A DNA stretch of 64,000 nucleotides from Eopsaltria australis (lineage: Eukaryota; Chordata; Aves; Passeriformes; Petroicidae): contig JAVTVJ010000821.1 of NCBI GenBank assembly GCA_034509425.1, forward strand, positions 1 to 64,000, in the 5' to 3' direction. The notes beneath the pieces are model-generated. The model ran no database searches. It had not been told where the DNA came from and was given only the letters and a program-made list of their open reading frames with translations. Shown in pieces: positions 22,724 to 35,903 of the stretch (its first letter is position 1; every line of letters starts with the position of its first letter). The translations under genes and the position numbers were made by a program.

Positions 22724-25700
22724 ATGGAGCCTGAGACGCTGGAGGCGCGCATCAGTGAGTGCGGCGGCGAGCACTGCTGCCCTCCCCATGGAGCGGGGGG
22801 GGGGGGGGGCTCAGGGGTGTGAGGGAGAGGGGCTGGGGGCCGCACGTGGTGGCCGCGGCTGCGGGCGCACCTGAGGGCTGCGGGTGGGACCCCAGGGCCG
22901 AGCCGGGGCAGGGGTACGGTGGGTCCGCAGGGAGGAGGGGGCGGGAGTTTTTGCACAGGGCTGCCATGCGAAGGGACGAGTGGACACGAGTGTGTTTCTC
23001 CTCCCACGCCATCCCCTGCTGCTGCACCCGCTGGAGTTGGCAGGGAGGGAGTGGGATCAATGTTGTCCCTCCACAGGGTGGGAGCCTGTTGGGTTCTTTT
23101 TCTCACCGTCCCCTCCTCCCGCCCACAGACAAAGCCACAAACCCCCTGAACAAGGACCTGGACTGAGATGGTATCAATGCGTTCTGTGAGCAGCTCAATA
23201 AGGAGCTAGAGGGGTAAGTGCTTTGTCCTTTCCCCAAGCTTCTTCGGATCATAGGCCTGGTTATGATTTCCCACCCAGTAAAATCCAGTGGGATTGTTCC
23301 AAGAGTTGAATAGGCATGAAGGCCCTCAAGGTGGGGGTAGGTGGGGGGTCCTGGTCCACTAATGGAAAGTTCCCTCAGGGTTTTGAGGCGTCTTGGTGCC
23401 TTATCAGCGTCTTCAACTTGCAACATGCTTTTCAACCCTGGATTCCCAGACAGAAAGAAATACAGGTACCAGGCTTTTTGTCAATAACCGGCGAGCTTTT
23501 CTTTTCCCCTCACTCCTTCCAGTCCTCCACTTGCCACCCGACTTCTTGCCCACAAGATCCAGTCTCCACAGCAATGGGAAGCTATCCAGGCCCTCACGGT
23601 AAGGGCATCTGCAGGCTGGTAGAACTAGATGGAGGGGCAGGGTGTGGAGATGCTCCAGCTTGACTGGAGAAGCATGGGAAGCTTTGAATTTCCTCTGGGA
23701 AAGCCCTGGAGCACCTGGGCCCTTGGGTGGGAGAGGGACTGAAGGTGGTTCCACAAGTCAGGAGAGGTTACTTGGAAAGATTTTGTTCCTAGAAGGATCA
23801 TAGCCTGTTGAAGTTGAATAGGAAGCTTTTTGGCTTTTGCTGTGGTGGCCTTGGAAGTGCTGGGCTAATGGTTGGATTCCATGAGCTTGATGGTATTTTC
23901 CAACCTAAAGGATTCTGTGATTCTTAATTGTCTTGTGGACCCACGCTTTGAAACCCTGGTGTTTGTGACCTCTCTAAGGGTATCCCTTTGGATGGGCTGA
24001 GCCATCTCTGCAAAAACTGGCCCCAAAGATGAGAATATTGCTTCCCTGTGGGAGGGTGCTTGACCACCTGGGAGGGAAAAGGGAATGTCCCTCTGTGCTG
24101 CTGTGACAGTAGCCACAGGCTCTCTACCTGGTGAGGGGGGAGCAGGAGGGAGCTGGCTCCTGACCCTGCTGCTGACCCCATGCTGGGACTCACCTGGCCC
24201 CTCTCCCCAGGTACTGGAGTCCTGCATGAAGAGCTGTGGCAAACGCTTCCATGATGAGGTGGGCAAGTTCCGCTTCCTCAATGAGCTTATCAAGGTGGTG
24301 TCCCCTAAGGTGGGTCTCACGGCATCGTGCTGGAAGGGACTGGTGCCTGGTGGCAGGAGGGCTTTGGGAAAAAGTGGTGGCTGAGAAGACAGGTCAGACA
24401 CCCACGGGGATGTGGGGGAACCAGGACAGTGTTAGTAGAAGATGTAGTCCTTGTTTCCCAGTGAGTTTTCTGGTGGGAAATTAATTTCACCCCTCTGTTC
24501 CAGGCTGATTGTTGTTTTAGGAAGCTGAGGGCCAGCTGGACATGGTGCAGCCAGCACTTGTGAGACTACTGAGCTCACTTGCATGCCTGGAGTCACCTTC
24601 CCTGCATCTTTGTTGGGCTTTGTCTGTGCTACATGTGCTCAGGAACCTCCCTCAGCTTTGACAGGACCATGTCTCTCTGGGGTGTCCTAAACCTGATTGA
24701 GACACTCTTGGAGGGCAAGCCCAGGCTTGGTCAGTGGTGTTCTGGTGAGTCCATCTGAAGGACCAAGTCATTACCTGCTCCTCTGCTGATGCTGCTGTTC
24801 CTGCAGCAGAACGAGCTGTGCGGATTCCCCTGTTCAGTCATGGCAGTGAACACCAGCAAGCGGAGAGTTAAGGGAACACAGGCTAAATATGACTAAGGAA
24901 ATCCTTTGTCTGCCAGTCACAGCTTGTGATCTGTGATGATGAATAGCCAGGGACAGTGACAGCGGCATCCTAAAGTCCTCTTGCTTGGAACCCTAGAGTA
25001 TGTCCTCTGCCTTAAGCCACTGTCTCTGGTGGCACATGCACTGTTTCTACCACCAGTGCTCCCAGCAGACCCATGTGAGAAGGCTGAAAGATGACTGCAT
25101 GGCACCTGCTGGCTGCTGCTCATCTGGGGCTCACCTTGCTTGGGGCCCTGCCTCAGAGACCATTACCCACATGCCTCTCCCAGCCCTGCTGTCCCCTCAT
25201 TCCTAAAGGGCTGCCTTGTTGAGCAGTTTCTTTTCGCAGGACCCTTGCCTTCACAAGGTGACAGGAGACCTGCCTGAGCCTTCCCACCTGTCCCTGTGTG
25301 TTGCTGAGGAGCTGCTGCTGCAGCATTTCTCGCACCTCTTGTTTTTCCTGTGGTGGAAACCAGGCACAGCATAGGATGTGTTGCAAGGCCCTCATGAGCT
25401 TTCCTGCTTGCTTCCTCTTTCCTCCCTGTGCCATTGGGAATGGTCTCACTTCTCCTGGGAGGGTGAGGAGAGGAACAGGCCAGACTTGCAAGGGCTCAGA
25501 TCAGCTTCAAGCCACCTCTTTTCTCTTCCTCTAGTATCTTGGCAGCCGGACATCAGAAAAAGTGAAGTCAAGGATCCTGGAGCTGATGTACAGCTGGACA
25601 TTAGGGCTGCCTCACAAGGTGAAGATATCAGAAGCCTACCAAATGCTAAAGAAACAAGGTGAGAGGCAGTTGTCTGGAAGGGGAAGATGGACAGATGGTT

Positions 25701-28700
25701 TGCCCTCCCTCATTTTTTGTCTGGGCAGAATCTGAAAGAAGCTCTCCCTTCCCTCTGCCCACACCCAGGGCATCCATCAGTCTGACTCAGCACCAGGGTC
25801 AGGAGAAGGAGCAGAAGGTGCCTTGGGGCTCCTGGCTGAGCAGAGGGAGTTGCTGGTAATGTGTTGCTGGGTTGGAGGGCACATCTGCTTGCTCACATGG
25901 GGCACTGGAAAGGTCTGGGGCTGAAGGGCTGTGAGTGCTCTGGCAGTAGATGCTGGAATTTTCTTAGGGAGGATATTTATGGAGAATGGAAACACAATCC
26001 AGGATAACCCACACACCCTCAGTCCCAGCTGGATTTGGTGGGCCATTAGGGAAAGAAGACCTGGGTGGCAGTGCCATCCCTGAGTGGGTGAATCCTCCTG
26101 ATCTCTCCTTTGGTTTCTACTGCAGGGATTGTGAAGTGTGACCCAAAACTTCCCAATGACGCTCCTTTTCCATCACCTTCTCGACCCAAGAACATCATCT
26201 TTGACGATGAAGAAAAATCCAAGGTAAGGGCTCTGTGCAAGGAGAGGGACAGTAGGCATCATGTTCCTGCTCCAGTATCTTATGTCCCCCTGATATGGGA
26301 GAGTCAACGTCCTTGCTCCACATGCTGTCCTTCAGAAAATGCATCACTGGAATGCTGAGGGTCTGTTCCAAAATCTTGATAAAGGAAACATCCAGAGGAG
26401 TGGGGCATGTGGGTCTGTTAGACCTTTGGAACACTTAGCTGCAGGATTGTGCAAATGGTGAGGTGCTGGCATTGGCCCAAGCAGGTTCTGGGAGGTTTGC
26501 TGCTGTGAGCTTTCTGGACTTCTGAGTTATCTGGCCATGAGGTTTAAATCCCAGCCCCAGATTCTGCTGCTATCTCTTCCCCACCCCCAGCACTGCAATC
26601 TGCTTATTGCCCAACTACTTATAGCCACCTTGACTCATCCTGTGTTGTCTTTCCATCAGAATTGTGTCACCACTCAGACAAACCTCTGCATTATCAGTGC
26701 TGATACATTTAAGCAATTACTGGGCTCTTCTGGCTCTAGTTCTGCAGCAGTAGGAATGTGATGCCAGTTTGCTGCAAGGGATATAGTTTGCCTCCATGGG
26801 TCAGAGTCTGCAAATGAGGATTTGTACGTGGGCAGTGGGACTGTTCACTGACTATGGAGAGGGAGAGAAAGTGGGAGCTCTCCCTCTTCACCAACAAAGA
26901 GGCATGTGAAGGTGTGCAAGTAGGAGCCCATTACAATGCCATGGCAATTCTTGCATAAACTAGGCTTTCTTCCTGTTTCAGTGTTGCTTCACTCCAGACT
27001 CTCCATGGTGGGTAATGGGCAGGCAGGAGCAGGTTTTGAATACAGGGGATCTTCAGGGAAAGACTTAGCTTGCATAACCAGAAGCACAACAGGAAAAATA
27101 AGGTCAGTTGTACTTCTCTCCCTGGTCTCTGATAGCCCACAAGTTCCTGTGGCTGGGCTTTCTAAACGCTTGGAATTGTCCAGTGCCTCTACCAGATACA
27201 GGTTTGGGATGGGGGGAACTGTTGGCTCTAGTGTTGCAAGAGTGACTCTGGCTGCCGTCCCTTTGCTTGGGCTCAGAAGTATCTTCTCTTTTGCAGACGC
27301 TGGCTCGCCTCCTGAAAAGTTCCCATCCTGAGGATCTCCGGGCTGCCAACAAGCTCATCAAGGAGATGGTTCAGGAGGTGTGGCTGGGGAAGAGGGGAGC
27401 TGGGGGGTCATGGTCTGGGTGGCTATGGTTGGCACCAAAGGAGGACTAGCTCTGTGACCTCATGCAGACATGGAGCTTCTGCCTAAAATTTGGCTGCAGC
27501 AGCTGTGAAAGAGTCCTTGTGTTGAGTTCTGCCATCCCCTGGCTACTTAGAGGAATGGCTCTGGGTATATTTTGTGGCCCAAGCCCTGCTGCAGCACTAG
27601 ATCTACAGCAATTCCATCCCTGTCTGGCATCTTCCTGCCCAGAAATGACTTGGAGTTTTCTACTGGAGTGGGAACTGTTTTGAGGGTAGTGTTGCTGGGC
27701 TTTAGTTTCTCCACTCCAAGTCAGGACATCCTTCCCCATGTGCTTCCCCTCCAGGACCAGAAACACATGGAGAAGATCTCCAAGAGGGTGAATGCCATTG
27801 AGGAGGTGAACAACAACATGAAGCTGCTGACAGAGATGGTGACAAACTACAGCAAGGGGGAGACAACGGAAAGCAATGAGGACCTAATGAAGGTGAGGAA
27901 AGGTGATCCCAGAATCCTCCCTGGGCTTAGCAGAGATGGGTGACCCTTATCCCCTCATCCTCCTGCTTGTTTTGCACACCCAGCTGAGCATCCTGCTGCT
28001 CAGGATGCTCACCTCATCACTATTTCTCTGCTCCCCCAGGAGCTGTATCAGCGCTGTGAGTGCATGAGGCCCATGCTTTTCCAACTCACCAGTGACACAG
28101 AAGACAATGATGAAGCTCTAGGTAAACATATCTGGCCTTTCTCATTCCTGCTGAGACTGCCCTGGAGGTGTCAGTGCACCCTGGTGCAGCCTGCAGCAAC
28201 AATGGTGAAAAGGCTCTCTGCAGCAGTTTTGTTTGCAGCAACTTGGGCCTTGCTTTGAAGAAATAGACTTGGGGTGTAAAAGTTACTCTCTTCACTATTT
28301 TCACGCTTGCTTTCAGCGGAGATTCTGCAAGCCAATGACAATCTGACCCAGGTGATTAATCTCTACAAGCAGCTGGTATGGGGAGAAGAGATCAATGAGG
28401 AGACAGTGGCCAGTCCCCTTCGAGGTGAGGAGACTTGAGGAATGGGGACAGGAAGGTCAAGCAGAGGGACCCTGTTGCTGGTTTCCTACAGTGTAAGAGA
28501 AGACTGAGAGAAGTGGAAAGAGGAAACCTGCAGGAGGTTAGAGTGGGGCTGGTGAGATGAGGAAATGGCTTGTGGATGTGACTGGTGCATGAAGAAGGGG
28601 AACTGGAAGGGAGAGCAGGGGGCTGTGAGGAAGGATGGGAACTAGCCTCAGCACACTGGATAAGGTTTCTGACTCTCAGCTTTTTTTTTTTTTTTTTTTG

Positions 28701-31432
28701 CAGGCAGCACCTCAGCGCTTCTAGATCTGTCTGGCCTGGAGCTTCCAGCAACATGCCCTTCTTACCCAGCCTTGCCCACCCTTTCAGGTGGCTCAGCAGT
28801 CCCCGTGCCTGACCAAGCTGGCTCTGTCTCCTTGCTGGATGATGAACTGATGTCTTTAGGTGAGAAATACAGAGCAAAAACTCTATTCTTTGATTCTGGA
28901 TAGTCTGCATAGATGGTTCTTCTTTGGCAGGAACATGAATAAGAGAGAGCTTTCATAGAAGTGAATAATGAAAGACAAATACATGTCCTTCATTTACTGA
29001 GAGGGAGGGAAAGACCCTTCTGTGATTCTGAACTTCAGTCCCATGGTGTTTTCCTGGCTAGTCAGAGAGAGCCTGTTGGGATGTGCCCACTGATTTGCTC
29101 TGGGAAAACTGACCTGGCAGGTAAATCAAGAGTGATGCAATGGCCATCCCCAGATGGGATCACAAGGGTGGGTCACCCCCAGCTCCTCATGTTTTCTGCT
29201 TGCTGTTGAAGTCATGAGCTGACAACAGATGCATGGGACTTCCAGAACTGTTCGCATGAAATCATGTGAGGTGCCAGTCCTAGAAGGCTCTAGAGTCCTG
29301 CTTTGCACAACAAAGTGTCTGTTTCCTAAGACATGTGCTTTTGAGTACAACAGCATCAAGTAGACAACATGGTCAGTCAGATTGGTCAGCTCAGTAGTAT
29401 TCATTTTTCTGCCAATTGATGTGAGAACTAAACTATAAATGAGGTTATCTGGACAGAAGAAAAACACTGTCACCCTCCTGGCTCTCCCCCATGCAAGGAT
29501 GGGGGCCAGTGATGAAGACCACATTGGCAGTTCTGCCCTGCTGCTTGTGTCTTACTCAGGCCACATTTAATGCTCTTACTGATTTGGTAGGTAAGCTTCA
29601 TGTTTGCTTTCACTCCTGGCAGGCCTGAATGACCCAGCACCACATCCTGTCCAGGCCGGTGACAGCAGTGGCTGGAATAGCTTCCAGGTAATGCACTGGG
29701 AGCTAGGGCAGAGGGTGGGGAGGGTGGTAAAAGCAACAGATGTAGGAAGGGAAACATGCCACATCTGATAGATGGTGCTGATAGGCAACCCTGCTTTGGG
29801 GCTCTCCTGTGCACTATTTCCACAGTCATCAGACAGCAATGAGCTCAGTATCACCCCTATCACAGCAACACCACCAGTCAAGGCAGATGCTGGTGCATCC
29901 TCCCCCAAACCATCTCCTAGCAGCAGTGGCCTGGATGACCTGGACCTGCTGGGCAAGACACTGCTGCAGCAGTCTTTGCCTCCAGAATCTCAACAAGTGC
30001 GATGGTAAGCACTTGGCAGTGCAGTCTCGCATCTCTCCCCATTGTTTCCATTTCTGGGGTGCTGGACAGCATTTCAGTGCCCTGTTCCACTCCTTGCTCT
30101 CTCTCTCCCCCTGCAGGGAGAAGCAGCAGCCACTCCCTCGGCTCACCCTGAGGGATCTGCAGAACAGGATCAGCTCTGGCACCACAGCCCACAATCCCAG
30201 TGCTCTGCCTGTGCTCCAGAGCGTTTCTGCTAACCCCATGCTGCCCCTGACCACAGAGCTGCCTGCCCCTGCTATACTTCCAAAAGCTGCCACCACAGCA
30301 GCAGGAAGTACTGCAGTCCCACCACGGCCTCCTGCCACTGCACTGCCCCAGGAGATCTCGCTGGCCAATATCACTGTGCCTCTGGAGTCAATCAAACCCA
30401 GTGAGCCGGGGGAAAAAGAGGGGGGCAGGTGTGGAGGGATTAAACCTTGCACACATGGAAGGGAAGAATGTGAAGAAACTTCTTGCTTGTTGGATTTTGT
30501 GGAGGCTGGAGAGGAATGGTGTCTCTGTCTCTTGTATGGAGTTAGGGTGATGGGGAAAGGTGCTGCCAGGCCAGTTCCCTCCTGGCTGACTGCTGCCTGT
30601 CCCTGCCTTTCCCACAGGCAGCATCCTCCCTGTGACAATGTATGATCAGCACGGCTTCCGTGTCCTCTTCCACTTTGCTAAGGATGCCCTGCCCGAGAGG
30701 CCTGATGTGCTTGTGGTGGTGATTTCTATGCTTAGCACGGCCCTGCAGCCCATCCACAATATCGTCTTTCAGTCTGCTGTCCCCAAGGTAAGACAGCTGC
30801 TGGGGCTGAGGTCCCCAGACTGGGCCAAAGCACGATTCTACTTCTGTGGGAAAGGCAGGGTGGGTGCAGAGAGCTCTGTGGGCATGGGAGCAAGTTCTGT
30901 TACCTTCACATTAGCACAATATTTTTCTCTTTGACTAGACAGCGGAAGCTTCCCAAGTACAGGAGCAGGGCTTCTGGCTGCCTAGTCACTCTCAGGAATG
31001 TGGTCACTCTCTTCTCTCTTCCCTCACTCTCTCCCTAGATAATGAAGGTGAAGCTACAGCCTCTCTCAGGCATGGAGCTGCCAGCATTCAATCCCATTGT
31101 CCACCCCAGTGCCATCACCCAAGTCCTGCTGCTTGCTAACCCACACAAGGTAACGGCATTGTCCCTGGGGCACGAACAGAGGCTGGTCTTGGTGCTTAGG
31201 AAAAGCCTCACTACCTTATCCCTGTTCCCTCTACTCAGCAGCATCTGAGATGTGAATGGTTTGTGCCTCATGCCTTTCGTCCCCTGCTTCTGACTGCTTA
31301 TCCTTTTTCTCCCATCTCCAGGAGAAAGTGAGGCTACGGTACAAACTGACCTTCACCATGGGAGAGCAAACCTACAATGAAATTGGGGATGTGGACCAGT
31401 TTCCCCTACCAGAATCATGGGGAAACCTCTAG
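22724..31432 (+). CDS. GGA1: GGA1, ADP-ribosylation factor-binding adaptor (17 exons; in-frame TGA in exon 2)
   Basis: Clathrin adaptor that sorts mannose-6-phosphate receptors and other acidic-dileucine cargo between trans-Golgi network and endosomes. Coding exons with GT/AG sites: 22724-22754, 23129-23213, 23523-23598, 24211-24309, 25535-25658, 26126-26223, 27297-27377, 27755-27892, 28040-28121, 28317-28424, 28704-28859, 29623-29687, 29826-30004, 30117-30400, 30618-30787, 31039-31149, 31322-31432. Phases join throughout, giving 666 codons including the stop, close to the mammalian length. Exons 2-6 encode VHS, 7-10 the ARF-binding GAT domain, 11-14 the hinge (SLLDDELMSLG, DDLDLLGKTLLQQSLPPE) and 15-17 the GAE ear ending ESWGNL. 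Codon 23 (23164-23166) is TGA where the family has Trp, a one-base change. Everything else looks intact, so it is either a nonsense allele, a sequence error, or an early sign of decay. Confidence 0.93.
23164..23166 (+). other. GGA1: In-frame TGA in GGA1 VHS domain
   Basis: Reading from exon 1, NKATNPLNKDLD is followed by TGA and then DGINAFCEQL. GGA VHS domains have Trp here, so TGG to TGA is the simplest explanation. If real, it truncates the product at 22 residues unless a later ATG is used. Confidence 0.85.
23866..23926 (+). mobile_element. CR1 3' tip in GGA1 intron 3
   Basis: A short CR1 end: ggttggattccatgagcttgatgg, then ttttccaacctaaa and terminal gattctgtgattctta. It is strongly truncated. 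Confidence 0.7.
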
Positions 31433-33095
31433 AGCCACATGTTGCAGGCACTACACTGCACATTCCTTAGGAAGCCAACCCTGTGGGGCTGGAGCAGCCA
31501 GAGGAAATGGGAGGGTGGGTGGGGGCTGGTGCTCATGCTCTATTCCCCAGATGGCCGGGCAAGGGCCAGAGGGCATGTGCCTCAAGGAGGAGAGCAGAGA
31601 TGCCAGGAGATGTTCATCCCACAGGACTAGAAGTGGAGTGGAAAGCTTAATGTGTCTGAACAGTTGCCTTCCCTGCTCTTCTGAAGATGACACTCCCTCC
31701 CCAGTTTGTCCAGCTTTTCTTCTAACCCTGCTTTCCTGCTTTAGGTGCATAGGGGGAACAAGGATAGGGAGCTTTAACAACCTCAGCCTAGGGCAAGGCC
31801 TAGCAAAGGAAGATCCTTTTCCTTGTCTGCCCCCTCTGCACTTCTCAGCCCTTCAGCTACTTTGTGCTCTATGGTGCTCTCTCTTGTCCCCCTTGCCCCC
31901 TCCTTGGAGCTGGACCCCAGTGATTCCATCTGGTGGGATCACACGAGCTGATGTGGAACAAGGCTGGGCAGAGCCTCGGTATCTCTCCAGCACCAGAGAG
32001 CAGATAGCTGCCCTTGCTTTGGGGGAGGGTCAGGGGGAGTGATCATCACACATCTCTGTCCTAGCTGCTTACAGAGCTGTTGGTGGGAGGTGGGCCCCAG
32101 GGTGGGGCTCAGGGGCTGGGAAGGGCTTGCTCTGTGCCTTCTCAGCCCCTTCAGCTGGTGTTCTGACCCCCTGCAGCAGGGAAGCCTACACCATTCCCAC
32201 AGGCTCGCTCTATCTATCTATCATAGCAAGCTTTGGGAATGGTGGCCAGAGAGGGGCATGCTGTGGGGTTTGAGTCTCCCTGCAGCCTCCTGCCAGATGG
32301 GGAGAGGAAGCAGCACCTGGACTTCCTTTCCCCATCTGGGCTGGAGAGCTTGGTGGGGCAGGCGGTTTTCTCGGCTCTTCAGTGTCCTCTCGCAGATGGG
32401 TGGGTGATGGGCTGGGAGTTGGGGGGAGACTGGAGTGCAGCCCATCACCACAAAGCTCTGCACTGGGGTGCAGGGGGGGTTCAGCTGTGCCTTGCACACC
32501 TTTGCTGCAGCTGAGGGCAGACCTGGCTCCCTGTGGCAGGTAGGGGGCTTGTCCCGGCCTCCTGATCGCTGTGACACAAGAGCTGGGATCTGCAGGCACA
32601 GAGAAGGTTGGGGGTAGCACATCCCAAGCAATCCCCAACCCCATGGGACTTAGGGCCATGGGAGCTGCTTCCCATCCCTAAGCTGGTTTGGAGAGGGCCT
32701 GATCATAAAAAGCAGAGGCAAGCTGTGCTCTTTATCAGCATGCCAGAGGTAGAAGGAAGCATGTGTGAAGCGGAGATGAGCAGGGTGCCTTGCACTCCTG
32801 GCTCGGGGCAACGAAGGTGGCATGTCAGAGCTGGGCACAGTGAGCAGTAAAGGAGAGGGGGAAGCAAGGTCTTTATGCTGGGATTCTGCTGTGTCTTACT
32901 TCCCTTTCTGGTCTCTTCAGGGTTTTGTATGGTTTTTTTCTTTGCAGATCTTGTTTGGTTCTTGAATAGACTTGTATATATTTTCAGTGCAAAATTCTGT
33001 AAATGGAAGAAAACAAACAAACATTTAAAATGAGACGCCCGGCGCGAAGAGTCTGCTGTATTTATGGGAAATAAAGAGTTCTTTCCTGATCCTGC
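31433..33095 (+). other. GGA1: GGA1 3' untranslated region
   Basis: About 1.65 kb follows the TAG stop and ends after AATAAA at 33070-33075 in a T/G-rich downstream context. No further coding exon is seen. Confidence 0.7.
33070..33075 (+). terminator. GGA1: GGA1 polyadenylation signal
   Basis: AATAAA 1.6 kb after the stop codon, with T-rich DNA following. It is the only canonical + strand signal I see in the expected range. Confidence 0.7.
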
Positions 33096-35106
33096 TCCTC
33101 TGCCTCTTGACCCAAGGAATGCATTTTCCCCCTTACTTTCCTGGACCCCTGAGGAGCTTCTCTGCACCCTGCCCAGTCCTGTAGTTCATCCCTCAGTCAC
33201 TCAGGCCCTTGCCACAGTGATTTCCCTGCTCCCATGAGCAAGGAGCAGGGATGATGGAATTCCCCCGGCAGTTCTCAATTCCTTTTTTGAGAGCAGTCAC
33301 TTCCAGGCTGTGAACTGGGTGCTGCCCACTTCCCTCGTGCCCCATGGAGAGGCAGTGGGCAGGAATCTGTGCCTGACAGCCCACAGGAAGCAGGGCTTGA
33401 GCTTGCTCCCATGCCCCACATGACTGCAGCTTCACCACTGCTGGTGGCAGCACTTGGCAGCAGCTCCATGAGCCAGTTTTATTTCAGGGGTACAAAGGGG
33501 GATCTCCTCTGGCAAGCAGCAGCCCAAGGCTGGGAGCAGCTCTGATACTGCATATAAGGAATTGGCCTAGCCACCACTTGATGCAGCCAGTGAGGATCTG
33601 GGGGGGGGCTTTGCTGCATCTTTGCAACAGGTGCTTGAAACAACTGCCTGTTAGGAGCACCCCCAGGGCTCGATGGTGGGGGATCAGATGTGCTATGCCA
33701 CAGGTTTAGAACAGCCTGGTGTTTTGGGCAGGGAGAGAGTGGTGCTCTGTCACCCCATAGCCACTTGCAAACAGCTGCCAGCACTGCTTTGCTATACAGT
33801 AACTGGAGACTTGACCCTTGCCAAGGGGCACAGCCTAGCAGCCCTCAAATTTTTGCTCCTCTGGCTTCGGGGCACAGATGGAGTGGCCCTTCCGCCTCAT
33901 TTTCCTTTGCTGCTTGCCTCTTCTGCCCACGAGCTGACCGCTTCTCATTTGGGCTTGGTTTGCTGCTTCCTTTGCCAGCCATGTAACCCATCCAACAGCA
34001 ACCTCTGCTCTCTCTTAGTGCAGGTGGAAAGTCCTAGCTGCAGGTAGCCAGAAATAAGGTGAGATTTATATCTCATGGTGGTGTGAGGTGGATGTTTTTC
34101 GACAAAAAGAGGGGAAAAAAAGAGATGAGCTCTGGTGCAGCTCCGCAGAGAGCAGTCAACAGCCGAACCTGAGAACCGGGAGTTTGCAGTCCCCGTGCAA
34201 CTGCGGGTGCTGCTGCCCCTGCTCGGAGGAACTCTGCTGGCGAGGGGGGAGGGACCTCCCCAACGCACAAGGCAACAGCCGTTGGCCGCAGCTTTGCGGT
34301 GGTTCCGGGGAGCCTCAGCCGGCAGGGTGGGAAAGCAGGGTGAGGGGTGCAGGGGTGGCTTTGCTGCTCGTGCTTTGCTGCCTGTGTCACAACAAGGGGG
34401 TATGTCGCAAGGGAAGAGGGTGGAGCTGCACCCGTGAGCATGGAGAGGTGCCTGAGGAGTGCTGGCAGAGTTGGGTGACCAGGTAGGGCAGGGTGTACAT
34501 CAGGCGCCCTGTATGAATTGCACAGCCAGCTGGCACCGGCACGGGCTGCCCCGCGGCACAGCTGTTGGTGGGCAAGGGAAGGAAGGGGAACCACCCCAGC
34601 TGAGACAGAGAGCAAGAAAGCGTGGGCCCTTCATTCGGGCTCGGCAGTGGCATGTGCTTGTCCTGCCTTGTTATGTGTATGCTGTAATAAAATTTCCCCT
34701 TTAAGGCTGGGCTGAAGTTATTTTTACTTGTGGGGTGGTGACAGGAACATAGAACAGAGCAGGAGCCCTGAACTGTTCTTACCTGATCTGCGGCAGAGGG
34801 GCGGACGGAGGAGGAAGGAAGCTCAGAAAAGGAGAGGGAGCGAGAGAAGAGAGTTCAAGGGAGGGGAAAAGAAAGCAGGCAGGGAATCTCCAGGGAGGGA
34901 CTAGGGAGGGAACCAGCGGGGGAAACTGAAAAATAGGGAACAAGGGAAAGAGGAAGAGGAATAAGGAGGGAGAGGTCCTCCAGAAAAAGCAAAGTGGCTC
35001 TGGAGAGAAGAGAGGCTGCAGGCATCCAATGCCAAGCATTACCGAGGGGAGCTGAGCAGGTACAGCCAAGCAGAGCAGCTTTTGTGGTCTCTTGCTGACT
35101 CTCAAG
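33096..35106. other. GGA1-SH3BP1 intergenic region and likely SH3BP1 5' UTR
   Basis: No gene recognised. AATAAA-type signals occur on the - strand near 33475 and on the + strand near 34685, but no reading frame supports a transcript. The purine-rich stretch 34790-35040 precedes the SH3BP1 start and is probably its promoter/5' UTR. Confidence 0.45.
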
Positions 35107-35168
35107 ATGATGAAAAGACAGTTTAATTGGATGCGCCAGCAGCTGTCCCATCCCAACATCACCAGTCG
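35107..35168 (+). pseudogene. SH3BP1: SH3BP1 coding exon 1
   Basis: SH3BP1 is a BAR-RhoGAP protein acting on Rac/Cdc42 at membranes and junctions. The exon starts MMKRQFNWMRQQ, matching the conserved family start MMKRQ..MRQ, and ends at a clean gtaagg donor. The expected next exons, which encode the BAR domain, are not found before or after the provirus that starts 735 bp downstream. I treat the locus as a pseudogene on the evidence of all its parts. Confidence 0.8.
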
Positions 35169-35903
35169 GTAAGGATTTCTCCACTACCTGTACCGGCGGG
35201 AGCAGGATGCGGGTCCTGGAGGGTTTGCACCAGGGCTGGACTGACCTCCCAGGGCTGGTGGCCTGGGGAAAGGGGGGATAAACTTTAGGGTTTAGAGCAT
35301 CTTCAGCATAAGCTGAGGGGCTTTGGGAAGGCTGCATTGGTGCTGCTCAGCAGTAAATGATCCTCAAGCCCAGCTACCTCTCCCAGGGTCCATAGGTGCT
35401 GCATTCACATGGAAACAAGGCTTTCCTAAGCTTAGCCTCCCCAGGATGTGGGGCAGTGGGATAACAGGGAGGGACCTTCCAACCACATGCCCCTGGCTGT
35501 GCAATGACCAGGAGGGTGATTAGGCTGAGACCTGCCCTCCCTGCTGAGTTTGGTTCCTCCCTGAGGAACCAAATGCCCTGCATAGCTCTAGCCAGCCCAG
35601 CAGTATGAGCAGCCTGGAATGCCCTTTGAGGAGAGAACCAGGGGTCCTCAGATGGACCCATGGAGGACTTAGATCTTCACACAAAATCCTCTGTCCCTGT
35701 CCTACCTCTGCCATTTCCTTATTTTTCTCTTTGGCTTTCCAAAGATCTCCCCTTGCAAAACCCAGAACTGAAATTACAGGGCTGGGCCCTCCCTGCCCAG
35801 CCCCCTCACTCCCTTTCCTAGTGCCACCTCTGCAGGTTCCCAGCACTGGGTGGCTAAGTGGGACCAAGTGTGTCCCCTGAACTATCAAGGTCCTTCAGCC
35901 AGC
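35169..35903 (+). other. Remaining SH3BP1 intron 1, no exon seen
   Basis: This is 735 bp from the exon-1 donor to the LTR of provirus C. Translation in all + frames gives nothing resembling the BAR domain. Confidence 0.6.

Noticed and set aside
22300..23106. 268-codon - strand ORF across GGA1 exon 1 and promoter
   Set aside because: Low-complexity Pro/Arg/Ala composition in a CpG island, with no domain and no splice support.
23164..23166. TGA as selenocysteine
   Set aside because: GGA proteins have Trp here and no selenoprotein is known in the family; a single G-to-A change is simpler. I did not find a convincing SECIS by eye, but could not run a search.
33473..34690. A small gene between GGA1 and SH3BP1, suggested by AATAAA signals on both strands
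   Set aside because: No frame with protein-like composition or splice sites accompanies the signals.
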